Source of the DNA: Clostridium liquoris
GTDB lineage: Bacteria > Bacillota > Clostridia > Clostridiales > Clostridiaceae
DNA: 64,000 nt
NCBI RefSeq assembly: GCF_002995785.1
Contig: NZ_PVXO01000005.1
Coordinates: forward strand, 143,567-207,566
Direction: 5' to 3'
Shown: piece by piece, positions 9,018 through 18,343 of the stretch
How the letters are laid out: every line of letters begins with the position of its first letter
Numbering within the stretch: the first letter of the stretch is position 1
Notes under the pieces: generated by a model
The model's input: only the letters and a program-made list of their open reading frames with translations
What the model was told of the DNA's origin: nothing
Database searches by the model: none
Position numbers and translations under genes: made by a program

Positions 9018-9407
9018 ATGATGGATAATGAGAGAAGTGCCACAATCAAAATAGGTGACAAAGAGTATGAACTGGTTTTAACTACACGTGCAACAAAGGC
9101 AATTGCTGGTCGTTACGGTGGTCTTGAAAATCTTGGAGAAAAACTGATGAAATCAGAAAACTTTGAGATGGCACTGGACGAGATAGTTTGGCTAATCACA
9201 CTGCTTGCAAACCAGTCCATTTTAATTCGCAATCTTAAGAATAAGAACGCACCAGAAGAATTGTTGACAGAGGAAGAAGTGGAGCTTCTTACCTCACCGC
9301 TTGATTTGGCGGAATATAAAAGTGCAATCACCGAAGCAATGTTCAAAGGTGCAAAGCGCAACGTGGAAAGTGAGGAAGAAACTCCAAAAAACGTGGAAGT
9401 CGGGTAA
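9018..9407 (+). CDS. Tail assembly chaperone G
   Basis: A 129-residue protein equivalent to lambda gpG, which coats the tape measure protein during tail assembly. It begins with TIKIGDKEYELVLTTRATKAI, typical of this family in Firmicutes phages, and ends in an acidic segment directly downstream of a slippery heptamer. A second ATG at 9021 is equally possible for the start given the GGAGGAG site. Most ribosomes would stop at 9405-9407; a fraction is expected to shift into the -1 frame to make the longer GT product. Confidence 0.85.
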   Translation: MMDNERSATIKIGDKEYELVLTTRATKAIAGRYGGLENLGEKLMKSENFEMALDEIVWLITLLANQSILIRNLKNKNAPEELLTEEEVELLTSPLDLAEYKSAITEAMFKGAKRNVESEEETPKNVEVG

Positions 9408-9595
9408 CGGACGCTGAAGTCTTTACCCGACTTTATTATTATGGAACAGTTCAGATGGGCATGGACGCAGAGGAATTCTGGCTTATGCCAATTGGACTGT
9501 TTTTTGATTTATGGGCTTGCCACAAGCAATGGCATGGGATCGAAAAGCCGAAGAAAACTCGAACGATTGACGATATTATCCCACCAGGCATATAG
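9018..9595 (+). CDS. Tail assembly chaperone GT (-1 frameshift product)
   Basis: The -1 frame after 9391 continues for 67 codons as RGSRVTDAEVFTRLYYY...FWLMPIGLFFDLWACHKQ...IDDIIPPGI and ends at TAG 9593-9595. It has no start codon or ribosome site of its own, and it lies where the lambda T-like part should be, before the tape measure gene. The FWLMPIGLFFDLWACHKQWHG segment is typical of the second chaperone in Firmicutes phages. The fusion would recruit tail tube subunits while G coats the tape measure. The frameshift itself is inferred from the sequence. Confidence 0.85.
9386..9392 (+). promoter_or_regulatory. Slippery heptamer for -1 frameshift
   Basis: In zero frame CCA AAA AAC, giving the canonical A AAA AAC heptamer. 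Slippage by -1 leads straight into the open T frame, while zero frame ends fifteen bases later at TAA. The segment downstream (GTCGGGTAACGGACG...CCCGAC) can form a GTCGGGT/ACCCGAC stem at 9399-9405 and 9426-9432, a plausible stimulator. Confidence 0.85.
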
Positions 9596-9609
9596 GAGGA
9601 GGTGAAGGT

Positions 9610-12030
9610 ATGGCGGACAATTTTGGATTGAAAATAGGCGTCGAGGGCGAGCGTGAGTTTAAGAACGCCCTACGAGATATCAATCAGTCCTTTAAGGTGC
9701 TGGGCAGTGAAATGGCACTTGTGACCAGTCAGTTTGATAAAAACGATAAATCTATCCAGTCGGTCACTGCTCGTAATGCGGTTTTGAATAAAGAAATCGA
9801 CGCACAGAAAGAAAAGATTTCAACCCTTAAGGCCGCTCTTGATAATGCCACCTCCTCTTTCGGTGAAAATGACCGCCGCACTCAAAACTGGCAGATTCAG
9901 CTGAACAGAGCTCAGGCAGAACTCAATAATATGGAGCGTGAACTTCAGCAGTCTGCGGTTGAAGCAGATAATCTCGGTGAAGAGTTAGACAACTCAGGCA
10001 AAAGTGCGGAAGATTCTGGAGGTAAATTTGAAAAGCTTGGTGGTATACTCAAGGGCATCGGTGTGGCTATGGGCACAGTTGCAGTTGCTGCTGGAGCTGC
10101 TGCTATAAAATTGGGTAAAGAGGTAGTTACCCAGTTTGGGGAATTGGAGCAAAACCTAGGTGGCTCAGAAGCAGTCTTTGGAGCGTATGCTGCTTCAATT
10201 CAAAAGACCGGTGAAGAAGCCTATAGAAATCTCGGAATTTCCCAAAGTGAGTATTTGGCAACAGCTAATAAAATGGGTGCATTGTTCCAAGGCTCTGGCA
10301 TTGAACAGCGAAAAAGTCTTGAATTGACAGAAAAAGCGATGCAACGTGCAGCAGATATGGCATCCGTTATGGGTATAGATATGTCTTCTGCCATGGAAGC
10401 GGTTACGGGAGCGGCAAAAGGCAACTTTACCATGATGGATAACTTAGGTGTTGCCATGAATGCTACAAACATCGAAGCTTATGCTCTTGCTAAGGGACTA
10501 GATTTCACTTGGAATACCGCTACACAAGCGGAAAAAGCGGAAGTCGCAATGCAGATGTTTTTTGAAAACACACAGCAGTATGCCGGAAACTTTGCGAGAG
10601 AGTCAACTGAGACCATTTCTGGTTCTATTGGGTTATTACAAGCTGCACTTGGCTCTTTTACAGCAGGACTCGGTAACGCTAATGCAGACATGACAAATTT
10701 GACGGAAAATCTTGTGGATGCATTCCGTGCAGTCGTTAAAAATATCGTGCCTGTTTTAGAAAACATCGTAACCGCACTACCGCCTGCGTTCGATGCGATA
10801 TTAACAGCAATAGGTGACTTGCTTCCGATGTTGTTGGAAACTGTAACGAGCCTGTTCACGCAGGTGTTGGAGACACTCTTGAACTTATTGCCTGAACTGA
10901 TTCCAGCGGCAGTAGATGCAGTAATGACGATTGTCGGTGCGTTGATTGATAATCTTCCACTGCTCATAAATGCAGCAATAGAACTGGTAACCGCACTTGT
11001 GGAGGGTATTGGCATGGCTCTACCGCAACTGATACCCGCAGCAGTTTCGGCAGTCACGCAGATTGTTCAAGGATTAATTGATAACCTACCACTTATTTTG
11101 GATGCCGCTTTACAGTTGATAATAGGATTAGCACAGGGATTGGTAGATGCAATACCTCAACTAACATCTGCCTTACCTGTCATCATAAAAGCAATAGTGG
11201 ATTTTATAGTGGAGTCCATTCCACAGATTATTGATGCAGGTATTCAATTATTGACTTCACTGGTTACAGCACTGCCTACTATTATCACTGCAATCGTGGA
11301 AGCAATCCCGCAGATTATCGATAGTATTATCAGTGCAGTTATTGGGTCAATTCCATTGATTATAGATGCGGGCATACGTCTATTAATATCACTCATACAG
11401 GCACTCCCGCAAATTATCACTACTGTGGTTGGGGCTATTCCGAAAATAATAACATCCTTGGTAAACGCTATTGTAGGTAACATCGACAAGATCATCTTGG
11501 CCGGTGTTCAGCTGTTTGTGGCATTAATTGCGAATCTTCCAAGGATAATCGTAGAGATCGTCAAGGCTGTACCTCAGATTATCTCAGGATTGGTCAATGC
11601 TTTTACAAGTTATATAAGCCAGATGGCTAAAGTAGGTGGAAACTTAATCAAAGGTCTGTGGCAAGGTATTTCAGATTCAGGTGCATGGCTATGGAGTAAA
11701 ATCTCTGGATTTTTCGGCAACGTTGTATCAAAGATTAAGAATTTCTTCGGCATCAGTTCACCTTCAAAGCTATTTGCTGGAATTGGCCACAATATGGGTG
11801 AAGGTATTGGTGTAGGTTTTGAGGATGCAATGACAGCAGTTTCAAGGGATATGCAAAATGCTGTACCCACAAACTTCGATTTGAATTACAGAGGTTCATT
11901 AGGACAAGGCAGTGCTACAGGCACAAGCATCACGCAAAATCTCTCAGTGGTGACACCAAAGGCTCTGTCTGAAAAAGAACTGGCAAGGGAGTTTAAAAAC
12001 CTCTCCCGCAAGCTGGCACTTGAATATTAA
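9610..12030 (+). CDS. Tape measure protein
   Basis: An 806-residue tail-length ruler. The first ~130 residues are a coiled coil (QFDKNDKSIQ...NMERELQQ), residues ~145-165 a glycine/alanine hydrophobic helix, then an FGELEQNLGG...NKMGALFQGSG domain typical of phage tape measures. Residues ~380-690 consist of repeated hydrophobic units built on LPxIIxAxVxxIPQIIDAGIxLL, which are likely the extended or membrane-interacting part. The C terminus has the NFFGISSPSKLFAGIGHNMGEGIGVGF motif. At about 1.5 angstrom per residue the tail would be near 120 nm. The start follows GGAGGAGGTG. Confidence 0.93.
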   Translation: MADNFGLKIGVEGEREFKNALRDINQSFKVLGSEMALVTSQFDKNDKSIQSVTARNAVLNKEIDAQKEKISTLKAALDNATSSFGENDRRTQNWQIQLNRAQAELNNMERELQQSAVEADNLGEELDNSGKSAEDSGGKFEKLGGILKGIGVAMGTVAVAAGAAAIKLGKEVVTQFGELEQNLGGSEAVFGAYAASIQKTGEEAYRNLGISQSEYLATANKMGALFQGSGIEQRKSLELTEKAMQRAADMASVMGIDMSSAMEAVTGAAKGNFTMMDNLGVAMNATNIEAYALAKGLDFTWNTATQAEKAEVAMQMFFENTQQYAGNFARESTETISGSIGLLQAALGSFTAGLGNANADMTNLTENLVDAFRAVVKNIVPVLENIVTALPPAFDAILTAIGDLLPMLLETVTSLFTQVLETLLNLLPELIPAAVDAVMTIVGALIDNLPLLINAAIELVTALVEGIGMALPQLIPAAVSAVTQIVQGLIDNLPLILDAALQLIIGLAQGLVDAIPQLTSALPVIIKAIVDFIVESIPQIIDAGIQLLTSLVTALPTIITAIVEAIPQIIDSIISAVIGSIPLIIDAGIRLLISLIQALPQIITTVVGAIPKIITSLVNAIVGNIDKIILAGVQLFVALIANLPRIIVEIVKAVPQIISGLVNAFTSYISQMAKVGGNLIKGLWQGISDSGAWLWSKISGFFGNVVSKIKNFFGISSPSKLFAGIGHNMGEGIGVGFEDAMTAVSRDMQNAVPTNFDLNYRGSLGQGSATGTSITQNLSVVTPKALSEKELAREFKNLSRKLALEY

Positions 12031-12043
12031 AGGGGGTCTGACT

Positions 12044-12895
12044 ATGGAACTTACTTATATTAATGCAAATGGCAGGAGTATCACACTCAAACAAAGCCGC
12101 CCGTATTTTCTTACCAAGATAGACGGAACAGGCAACATACGCCAGACCGTTAATACATTTAAGGCACCGGATCAAGACGGTGCTTTTTATATTTCCTCCA
12201 CACTGGATATGCGTAATATCACGCTAGAAGGTACGGTCGTAGCGGATTCTCTTGACGAGGCTTATGTACGGAGACAGAGATTTCTTAAGATATTTACTCC
12301 AAAAATGCGAGGGACTCTTTTGTATCGTGGACGGCAAATTGCTTGTGTGGTAGAGGAAGCAGGTTTTACTGTTTCTACTAGGCAACGCATACCAAACTTC
12401 TTTGTAAGTTTACTATGTCCATCCCCTTTCTTCGAAACATTAGATGAGGTGAGAGAGGAACTGGCATCATGGATACCTCTGTTTGAGTTTGAATTGGAGA
12501 TACCAGTAAGTGGTATGGAGTTTGGAATGCGTCAGCCGAACCAAATCATCACAGTAGAAAACATTGGTGATGTATCTTGTGGATGCGAAATCGTATTTCG
12601 AGCACTGGGTACGGTTACCAACCCTGAACTACTAAACATAGACACGGGAGAATATATCCGCCTTCTCACTACAATGAGTGCTGGTGATGAACTTCGTGTG
12701 TATACCCATTTCGCTGGTAAGCGTGTGGTTCAGGTTGTAGGGTCAACGGTTACAAATGCTTTTTCACTATTGGACACCAATTCAACGTTTTTTCAGCTTG
12801 CTGCAGGTACTAACACACTGCGCTATGACGCTTCAGTTAATATGGAACTGTTGGAGGTCAGTATTTACTTTCGTCCACAATTTCTGGGGGTGTGA
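12044..12895 (+). CDS. Distal tail protein (Dit)
   Basis: A 283-residue distal tail protein that forms the hexameric hub joining the tube to the baseplate. The N-terminal belt domain is visible in YFLTKIDGTGNIRQTVNTFKAPDQDGAFY and RQRFLKIFTPKMRGTL; the C-terminal galectin-like domain carries NTFFQLAAGTNTLRYDASV. I chose ATG 12044 because of the AAAGGGGGTCTG site; the longer frame from 12020 overlaps the tape measure end. It lies between tape measure and tail-lysin genes as in SPP1-type tails. Confidence 0.88.
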   Translation: MELTYINANGRSITLKQSRPYFLTKIDGTGNIRQTVNTFKAPDQDGAFYISSTLDMRNITLEGTVVADSLDEAYVRRQRFLKIFTPKMRGTLLYRGRQIACVVEEAGFTVSTRQRIPNFFVSLLCPSPFFETLDEVREELASWIPLFEFELEIPVSGMEFGMRQPNQIITVENIGDVSCGCEIVFRALGTVTNPELLNIDTGEYIRLLTTMSAGDELRVYTHFAGKRVVQVVGSTVTNAFSLLDTNSTFFQLAAGTNTLRYDASVNMELLEVSIYFRPQFLGV

Positions 12896-12897
12896 GT

Positions 12898-14814
12898 ATG
12901 GAACTATATATCTTTAATACAAACCGGGAGCTTGTGGGCATCGTGGAATCTTTCGAATATCTTCGATGGACACGGCGTTATTCTCAGTGTGGTTCATTTG
13001 AACTAAAAGCCATCGCCACACAAGAGAATGCCGAACTTCTAAAAGAAGGAAATATCATTTGGAAGAACGATGATGAAGAAGCTGGGATTATTGAGCATCT
13101 TTTCTTGTCTCAGACGGATCAGGAATTTATTACAGTAAGTGGTCGCTTTGCCACGTCCTTTCTTGCTAGACGCATTGTATGGCAAACGGAGAAATTGTCC
13201 GGTGACATTTCTGATTGTGTGGAGCAACTTATAGAAAATAACCTTATCAATCCTTCTGATGTAGCAAGAAAGATCAGCGGTATATCCTTTTCATCCCCAA
13301 GCCTGGATATACCCATTAGCACCCAAATTTCGTACCGCAACTTGATGGACGCAGTGACGGAACTATGTGAAGTTTCGGAGGTTGGTATCAAGACTATTTT
13401 TACTCCTGAAACAGGGGTTTTTACAATAATGCTGTATAAGGGGACTGAATCACAGGCAGTGTTCTCTAAGGAGTATGAGAACCTAACTGAGCAGGTTTAT
13501 ACAGTAAGTGCAGCAGATTTTGCTAACACCGCTCTTGTTGGTGGGGAGGGCGAAGGTGCAGAGCGGACATTTGTAGCAATTACAAGTGGATCTGGAGAAA
13601 CACGACATGAGATTTTTGTGGATGCTAAAGACCTACGGGCAGAAGATTTTGGAGTGGATTATATCAATACGCTGATTTTTCGAGGGCAGAGCAAGCTAAA
13701 TGAGCAAGTAATACGTTATTCCTTTGATACATCAGTTAACCCACATGGCAGCCTGACTTATAAGGTAGACTTTGACCTTGGGCAGGTCGTTAAGGTTATT
13801 TCCAAAGCATGGGGTGTATCTATGACAACACGAATCGCTGAAGTGGAGGAGACATATGACGCGGACGGTCAAAGCATCAGCGTAGTGTTTGGAAAGAGCG
13901 AGCTAACAATAGCTCAAAAAATTCGCTCTGATATGAGTGAGATTAAAACTGCATTATCTGCCCCAACTGGCATCTCTGATATTGCAGAAGCATTAGGCAA
14001 TGTGTCAGAAACACTTGGAGATATTCATGACCTTGACCCCAATATCCAAGGAGATACTGTTACCGATAGTATCAACAATCTGTTTGGGAAACTGCCCTCA
14101 CTTGAGGTAATTGTTGGAGAAGGAGCTATATCGATCGGTCAGTATGCCCTGCACCATATGAGTCCTGGAGATGCTTTTTATTTCACCTCGTGGAGCGGCA
14201 ACAAATTCAGTGATCAGCCAAGTGATGACGGGCATGTCTTTTTGGTAAAGCATAGCGGGGATAACACGGGAAACGGATATCAGCGGGCAATGGGATTTTT
14301 TATATCTCGCAACACAATGACGTTTTATGTGATATCTGTTTTTGTATTTAACAATCCGTCTGGTGAAGCGAACTGGTTGAATATTAATAACGATCCAATA
14401 ACTACAGCACGGATTGCAAATGGAGCGGTCACTGGTACAAAGATTGCAGAACGAACGATTACTGCAACTAAAATCTCCTCTGCGTTTACTGATTACTCTA
14501 TGACAGAACAAAACACGGGGCGTCTCTGGATAGATGGTAAGGAAATATATCGAAAAGTTGTAAACATCGGCTCCCTTCCCAACGCTACTCCTGGGAGCGT
14601 AGCCCATGGTATTGCAAACCTAAGTACAGTTGTTAGTTTATCTGGCTTTGCAACAAATGGCACCAACTTCTTGCCACTACCGCTTGCACGGTATAACAAC
14701 TTCGCTTCACAAATCGGTCTCTATGTGGATAAAACAAATGTCGTTGTTGAACCAGGTATTGACCGGACAGATTATACGGGCTACGTGGTTATCGAGTATA
14801 CGAAAACCATCTAG
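12898..14814 (+). CDS. Tail-associated protein, ReqiPepy6 Gp37-like
   Basis: A 638-residue baseplate/tail-tip protein. The N-terminal ~350 residues (MELYIFNTNRELVGIVESFEY, RWTRRYSQCGSFEL, ISYRNLMDAVTELCEVSEVG, KAWGVSMTTRIAEVEETY) match the Gp37-like siphovirus family that forms the trimeric tail spike hub. The remaining part holds a region with ITTARIANGAVTGTKIAERTITATKI, the aliphatic repeat common in tail fibres. Start ATG 12898 fits GGGGGTGTGAG; GTG 12892 is in frame. Probably a Tal-equivalent anchoring the receptor-binding parts encoded downstream. Confidence 0.85.
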   Translation: MELYIFNTNRELVGIVESFEYLRWTRRYSQCGSFELKAIATQENAELLKEGNIIWKNDDEEAGIIEHLFLSQTDQEFITVSGRFATSFLARRIVWQTEKLSGDISDCVEQLIENNLINPSDVARKISGISFSSPSLDIPISTQISYRNLMDAVTELCEVSEVGIKTIFTPETGVFTIMLYKGTESQAVFSKEYENLTEQVYTVSAADFANTALVGGEGEGAERTFVAITSGSGETRHEIFVDAKDLRAEDFGVDYINTLIFRGQSKLNEQVIRYSFDTSVNPHGSLTYKVDFDLGQVVKVISKAWGVSMTTRIAEVEETYDADGQSISVVFGKSELTIAQKIRSDMSEIKTALSAPTGISDIAEALGNVSETLGDIHDLDPNIQGDTVTDSINNLFGKLPSLEVIVGEGAISIGQYALHHMSPGDAFYFTSWSGNKFSDQPSDDGHVFLVKHSGDNTGNGYQRAMGFFISRNTMTFYVISVFVFNNPSGEANWLNINNDPITTARIANGAVTGTKIAERTITATKISSAFTDYSMTEQNTGRLWIDGKEIYRKVVNIGSLPNATPGSVAHGIANLSTVVSLSGFATNGTNFLPLPLARYNNFASQIGLYVDKTNVVVEPGIDRTDYTGYVVIEYTKTI

Positions 14815-14831
14815 GAAGGAGGAATTTTTGT

Positions 14832-15335
14832 ATGGAGAAAAGCGGTTTTTTTAATTCATCCGATGGAGATAGAGTCTATGATGCCACGGATTTTGCAGCA
14901 TACTTTGGAAGTCTTGTTTCAAACGGGATATTTTATAAAACAGCTACAAATCTGCAGGTATCACCAGGGATGGGATTGGCAGTAAGCGTGGCGGCTGGAA
15001 GTGCGTGGATTAATGGATATAGATATGAGAATACAGATGCGTTAAATATGCCTCTCACAACAGCACACGGTAGCAATCCACGCATTGACCGGATTGTTGT
15101 TCGCTTAAGTCAAATCAGCAGGAGTATTCAGCTTGCAGTTGTTACCGGTACTCCAGCTGCTACACCAGTAGCTCCTGATTTAACAAGAACCAGCGATGTA
15201 TATGAACTCGGTATTGCAGAAGTTCTTGTACCTGCTGCGGCTACATCAATTGCAGCAAATAACATTACTGATACCAGATTAAACACCAGCCTTTGTGGGT
15301 TAGTGAACTCATTGGTATCGGCGGTTTACGAGTGA
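14832..15335 (+). CDS. Baseplate/tail structural protein
   Basis: A 167-residue protein resembling N-terminal modules of clostridial phage baseplate proteins: FFNSSDGDRVYDATDFAAYFGSLVSNGIF, GSAWINGYRYEN, then HGSNPRIDRIVVRL and a closing DTRLNTSLCGLVNS. No enzymatic motif. The start has a GGAAGGAGG site; it falls 17 bases after the Gp37-like gene and 11 bases before the fibronectin protein gene, so it is part of the same operon. Exact role is not known. Confidence 0.7.
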   Translation: MEKSGFFNSSDGDRVYDATDFAAYFGSLVSNGIFYKTATNLQVSPGMGLAVSVAAGSAWINGYRYENTDALNMPLTTAHGSNPRIDRIVVRLSQISRSIQLAVVTGTPAATPVAPDLTRTSDVYELGIAEVLVPAAATSIAANNITDTRLNTSLCGLVNSLVSAVYE

Positions 15336-15346
15336 GGTGAATTTCT

Positions 15347-17818
15347 ATGGCAACCTATCAAGCGATAAATGCTTGTACATGGCGTAATGGCAGTTGGATT
15401 GCGGGTGTAACCGACTACGTTCGACAAGGGGTTTATGCCCCAGCCAATAATTATGAGAATGTTGGTGCCATGTTATTTGACCTTACAAGTATTCGAAATA
15501 CCTATGCAAACTATTATCCTACCTCTGCCAGTATTCGTCTTGTTAGGATAGCTGCAGGTGATTGGGGTTCAGCCAGAACGATAACACTATATGCTGGAAA
15601 TGCATATGGTTTGCCATCTCCTAGTTCGGGTACCAGCATATCCGGGAGTAGACCTACGAAAGTTACTTCTGGATATAGCTATACTGTTTCTGCCGGACAG
15701 GGTACAAAGGATATCGCAATTTCCACCGCACTCATTGATTCCATCGGTAGTGGAGCTAGTAATTGTTTATTCATGGATGCTGGCTCCAGCACACTAAACT
15801 ATATGGGATTTCGAGCTAGAGATGATTTAAGCCAGATAGTGTTAACCATTAACTGGGCAATAAGAACCACAGCTTGTAGTGCTCCGACATCCTGTTCATT
15901 GAGTGCAACCCTCTCGGAGGACAATGTTACATTATCATGGAGTGGTGCTTCCGGTGGTACAAATAATGCCATCTCCTCCTACGAGATACAGTATAGTGAT
16001 TCTGCTGACAATTTGAATTGGGGATCGTGGACAGCACTAACTACAGTAACCACCACGGCCACTAGTGGCAGCTTGTCAGTTGCACCACCATCAACACGGG
16101 GTAATTATCGTAGGTTTCGGGTGCGAACTCGAGGTACAGCAGGAGCAAGTTATTATTCAGGCTGGAGAGTATCATCGAACTCTGTTCGCAGAAACACAGT
16201 TCCTAGCCCACCAACTACAGTGACTGCTACTCCAATCAATTATAGTGATGAAACAATCACGCTTACTTGGAGCGGCGCTTCTGGAAGTACGAGTGCAATC
16301 AAGGGATACCAGATTGCTAGTCGAACATCTACGGATAACAGCACATGGAGTTCATGGAATGTTCTAACCATTTTAGCCCTATCGGCCAGTGGAGGTAGTT
16401 ATAACCCTAACGTGTCACGAGTTCCAGGAACATATACTCAATTTGGTGTATGGACGATAGATAATCTCGATGTCTACTCCTCGGAAAAAATCAGTAATAG
16501 CATCTACTGTGATATCACGGCTTGTGGAGCACCGACCGCTTGCTCGGTAAGTTCAACTTTAGCTGAAGGAAATGTTAATCTTTCATGGAGTGGTGCATCC
16601 AGTGGAGCAGGCAACACCATCACATCCTATGAGATTCAATATAGTGACTCGGCAGATAACAGCACATGGGGAGCATGGACAGCATTAACAATAGTGGTTA
16701 CCTCAACAACAAGTGGCAGCGTAGTTGTTAGCCCACCGACAACTCGCGGTTATTACCGTAGGTTTAGAGTTAGGACACGTGGTACGGCTGGAGAGAGTTT
16801 TTATTCTGACTGGACTATATCTAGCAACACTGTCCGCAGAAATACACTGCCCATTCCGCCTACTTCTTTCACTGCTACTCCGCCAATATATGAGACGAAT
16901 ACAGTAACTCTTATGTGGAGCGGAACGATACCGGGAACCAGTGCCATCAAGCAATATGTTATTCAACAAGCTACATCAGCAGACGGTATAAATTGGTCGG
17001 TATATGAAGCATTGACTACTATTATTTCAAGTGCTACTTCAGGTACCCATCAGGTAAATGCTTCCCCGGTACCTGGAATGTATACCCGCTATCGAATAAG
17101 CGTAACAGATACACTTGATGCAGTTTCAAGCCATGTGGTTAGTAACACGGTAAAGAAAAACAGTCCGCCTGCAGCTCCGATCATCGTCAGTCCTATGACC
17201 GGAAAGTCTACTTATAACACTATACCACGCTTTATGATTACTACAGGCACTGAACCAGACGGTCATACACAGATTGTGGAAGTAAAGATTGATTCAGGTG
17301 AGTGGGTTAATAGTGTGGATAATCCTGAGAGATTTTCTACGAGTGGCTATCTGGGAAATGGTGTTAGTACGGTGTACAAAGCGGAACCGCTTGCAGTAGG
17401 AAACCATACTGTAACCTTCCGCTGCCTTGATAGTGATATTGAGTCGGCAAGCACAGAAGTTGTCAGGACATTTACTATATTACCGCCACCTTTTGAAACG
17501 ATTACTGCAAATGAGACTGTTGTAAAGGCAGCACATATTCAGACGCTTCGAACCGCTTTAAATATAGTGCTAAGTTATTACAACTTATCCCCTGTAATTT
17601 GGAGTGAAGAGATTATTGCTGGAAGAACAACAGTTAAAAAATGGCCATTTCACATTACTGAAATCCGAAAGGCTATTGATACTATCATTACAGTGGTTAA
17701 TGGTTTTGACTCTTCTGCAGCATTTGATATACCACCTGTGACATGGCTCCCTATTGGAACAGGGCGTCCAAAGGCGGATGTGATGCAACAAATCCACGAT
17801 CTTATACTGATGCTGTAA
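15347..17818 (+). CDS. Large fibronectin type III tail protein
   Basis: An 823-residue probable tail fibre or adhesion protein. Residues 1-175 form an N-terminal beta domain of the kind that starts MATYQAINACTWRNGSWIAG and contains a jelly-roll-like carbohydrate-binding pattern. Four fibronectin-III units follow as an A-B-A'-B' array (about residues 176-290, 291-390, 391-505, 506-605), each with the TLSWSG strand and YRRFRVRTRGTAG or equivalent. Residues ~610-710 are another Ig-like domain, and ~715-823 a helical C-terminal domain. The protein is likely to bind cell-surface polysaccharide. Its terminator follows at once. Confidence 0.8.
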   Translation: MATYQAINACTWRNGSWIAGVTDYVRQGVYAPANNYENVGAMLFDLTSIRNTYANYYPTSASIRLVRIAAGDWGSARTITLYAGNAYGLPSPSSGTSISGSRPTKVTSGYSYTVSAGQGTKDIAISTALIDSIGSGASNCLFMDAGSSTLNYMGFRARDDLSQIVLTINWAIRTTACSAPTSCSLSATLSEDNVTLSWSGASGGTNNAISSYEIQYSDSADNLNWGSWTALTTVTTTATSGSLSVAPPSTRGNYRRFRVRTRGTAGASYYSGWRVSSNSVRRNTVPSPPTTVTATPINYSDETITLTWSGASGSTSAIKGYQIASRTSTDNSTWSSWNVLTILALSASGGSYNPNVSRVPGTYTQFGVWTIDNLDVYSSEKISNSIYCDITACGAPTACSVSSTLAEGNVNLSWSGASSGAGNTITSYEIQYSDSADNSTWGAWTALTIVVTSTTSGSVVVSPPTTRGYYRRFRVRTRGTAGESFYSDWTISSNTVRRNTLPIPPTSFTATPPIYETNTVTLMWSGTIPGTSAIKQYVIQQATSADGINWSVYEALTTIISSATSGTHQVNASPVPGMYTRYRISVTDTLDAVSSHVVSNTVKKNSPPAAPIIVSPMTGKSTYNTIPRFMITTGTEPDGHTQIVEVKIDSGEWVNSVDNPERFSTSGYLGNGVSTVYKAEPLAVGNHTVTFRCLDSDIESASTEVVRTFTILPPPFETITANETVVKAAHIQTLRTALNIVLSYYNLSPVIWSEEIIAGRTTVKKWPFHITEIRKAIDTIITVVNGFDSSAAFDIPPVTWLPIGTGRPKADVMQQIHDLILML

Positions 17819-17836
17819 GGTGTGTGATACGGCAAC

Positions 17837-17868
17837 AGCACTCTTGTATTTTACAGGGGTGCTTTTTT
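17837..17868 (+). terminator. Rho-independent terminator of tail operon
   Basis: AGCACTCTTGT pairs with ACAGGGGTGCT (two G-U) across ATTTT and is followed by six T. It separates tail genes from the lysis cassette. Confidence 0.8.
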
Positions 17869-17902
17869 AAATACACAAATTAATGTAATGGAGGTGTTTA
17901 CA

Positions 17903-18343
17903 GTGAAAGAGATTTGGAATTGGATACAGTTAGCTTTTGCGGCTGTTGGTGCTTTTCTTGGATGGTTTCTCGGCGGGTTTGACGGATTTCTATATACACT
18001 GGTCACTTTTGTAGCTATTGATTATCTGACAGGTGTCCTTTGTGCGATTACAGATAAAAAGCTGTCCAGCGAAATTGGTGCCAAGGGAATTTTCAAAAAA
18101 GTGCTCATCTTTGTAATGGTAGGTATCGCTCATATTCTTGATACACAAATTTTGGGGAGTGCAGGATATGATGGCAGCGCTTTGCGAACAGCGGTAATCT
18201 TTTTCTATCTAAGTAACGAGGGTGTATCCATTTTGGAGAATGCAGGTCATATTGGACTACCCATCCCAGAAAAACTAAAGGCGGTTCTTAAGCAACTACA
18301 TGGTCGTGATGAGGAACCTCCTAAGCCAGGTGATGAAATATGA
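17903..18343 (+). CDS. Phage holin (toxin secretion/lysis holin family)
   Basis: A 146-residue membrane protein of the phage_holin_4 (phi105-type) family. Hydrophobic segments cover about residues 6-25 (IQLAFAAVGAFLGWFLGG), 30-50 (LYTLVTFVAIDYLTGVL) and 70-85, and SSEIGAKGIFKK is the cytoplasmic loop typical of the family. The GTG at 17903 has GGAGG eight bases upstream, whereas the ATG at 17888 overlaps that site. It forms pores letting the downstream amidase reach the wall. Its stop overlaps the next start in ATGA. Confidence 0.9.
   Translation: MKEIWNWIQLAFAAVGAFLGWFLGGFDGFLYTLVTFVAIDYLTGVLCAITDKKLSSEIGAKGIFKKVLIFVMVGIAHILDTQILGSAGYDGSALRTAVIFFYLSNEGVSILENAGHIGLPIPEKLKAVLKQLHGRDEEPPKPGDEI

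Noticed and set aside
13119..13391. Antisense ORFs inside phage structural genes
   Set aside because: Long minus-strand frames over the tail genes follow from codon bias of the real + strand genes; none has a ribosome site or protein-like composition.
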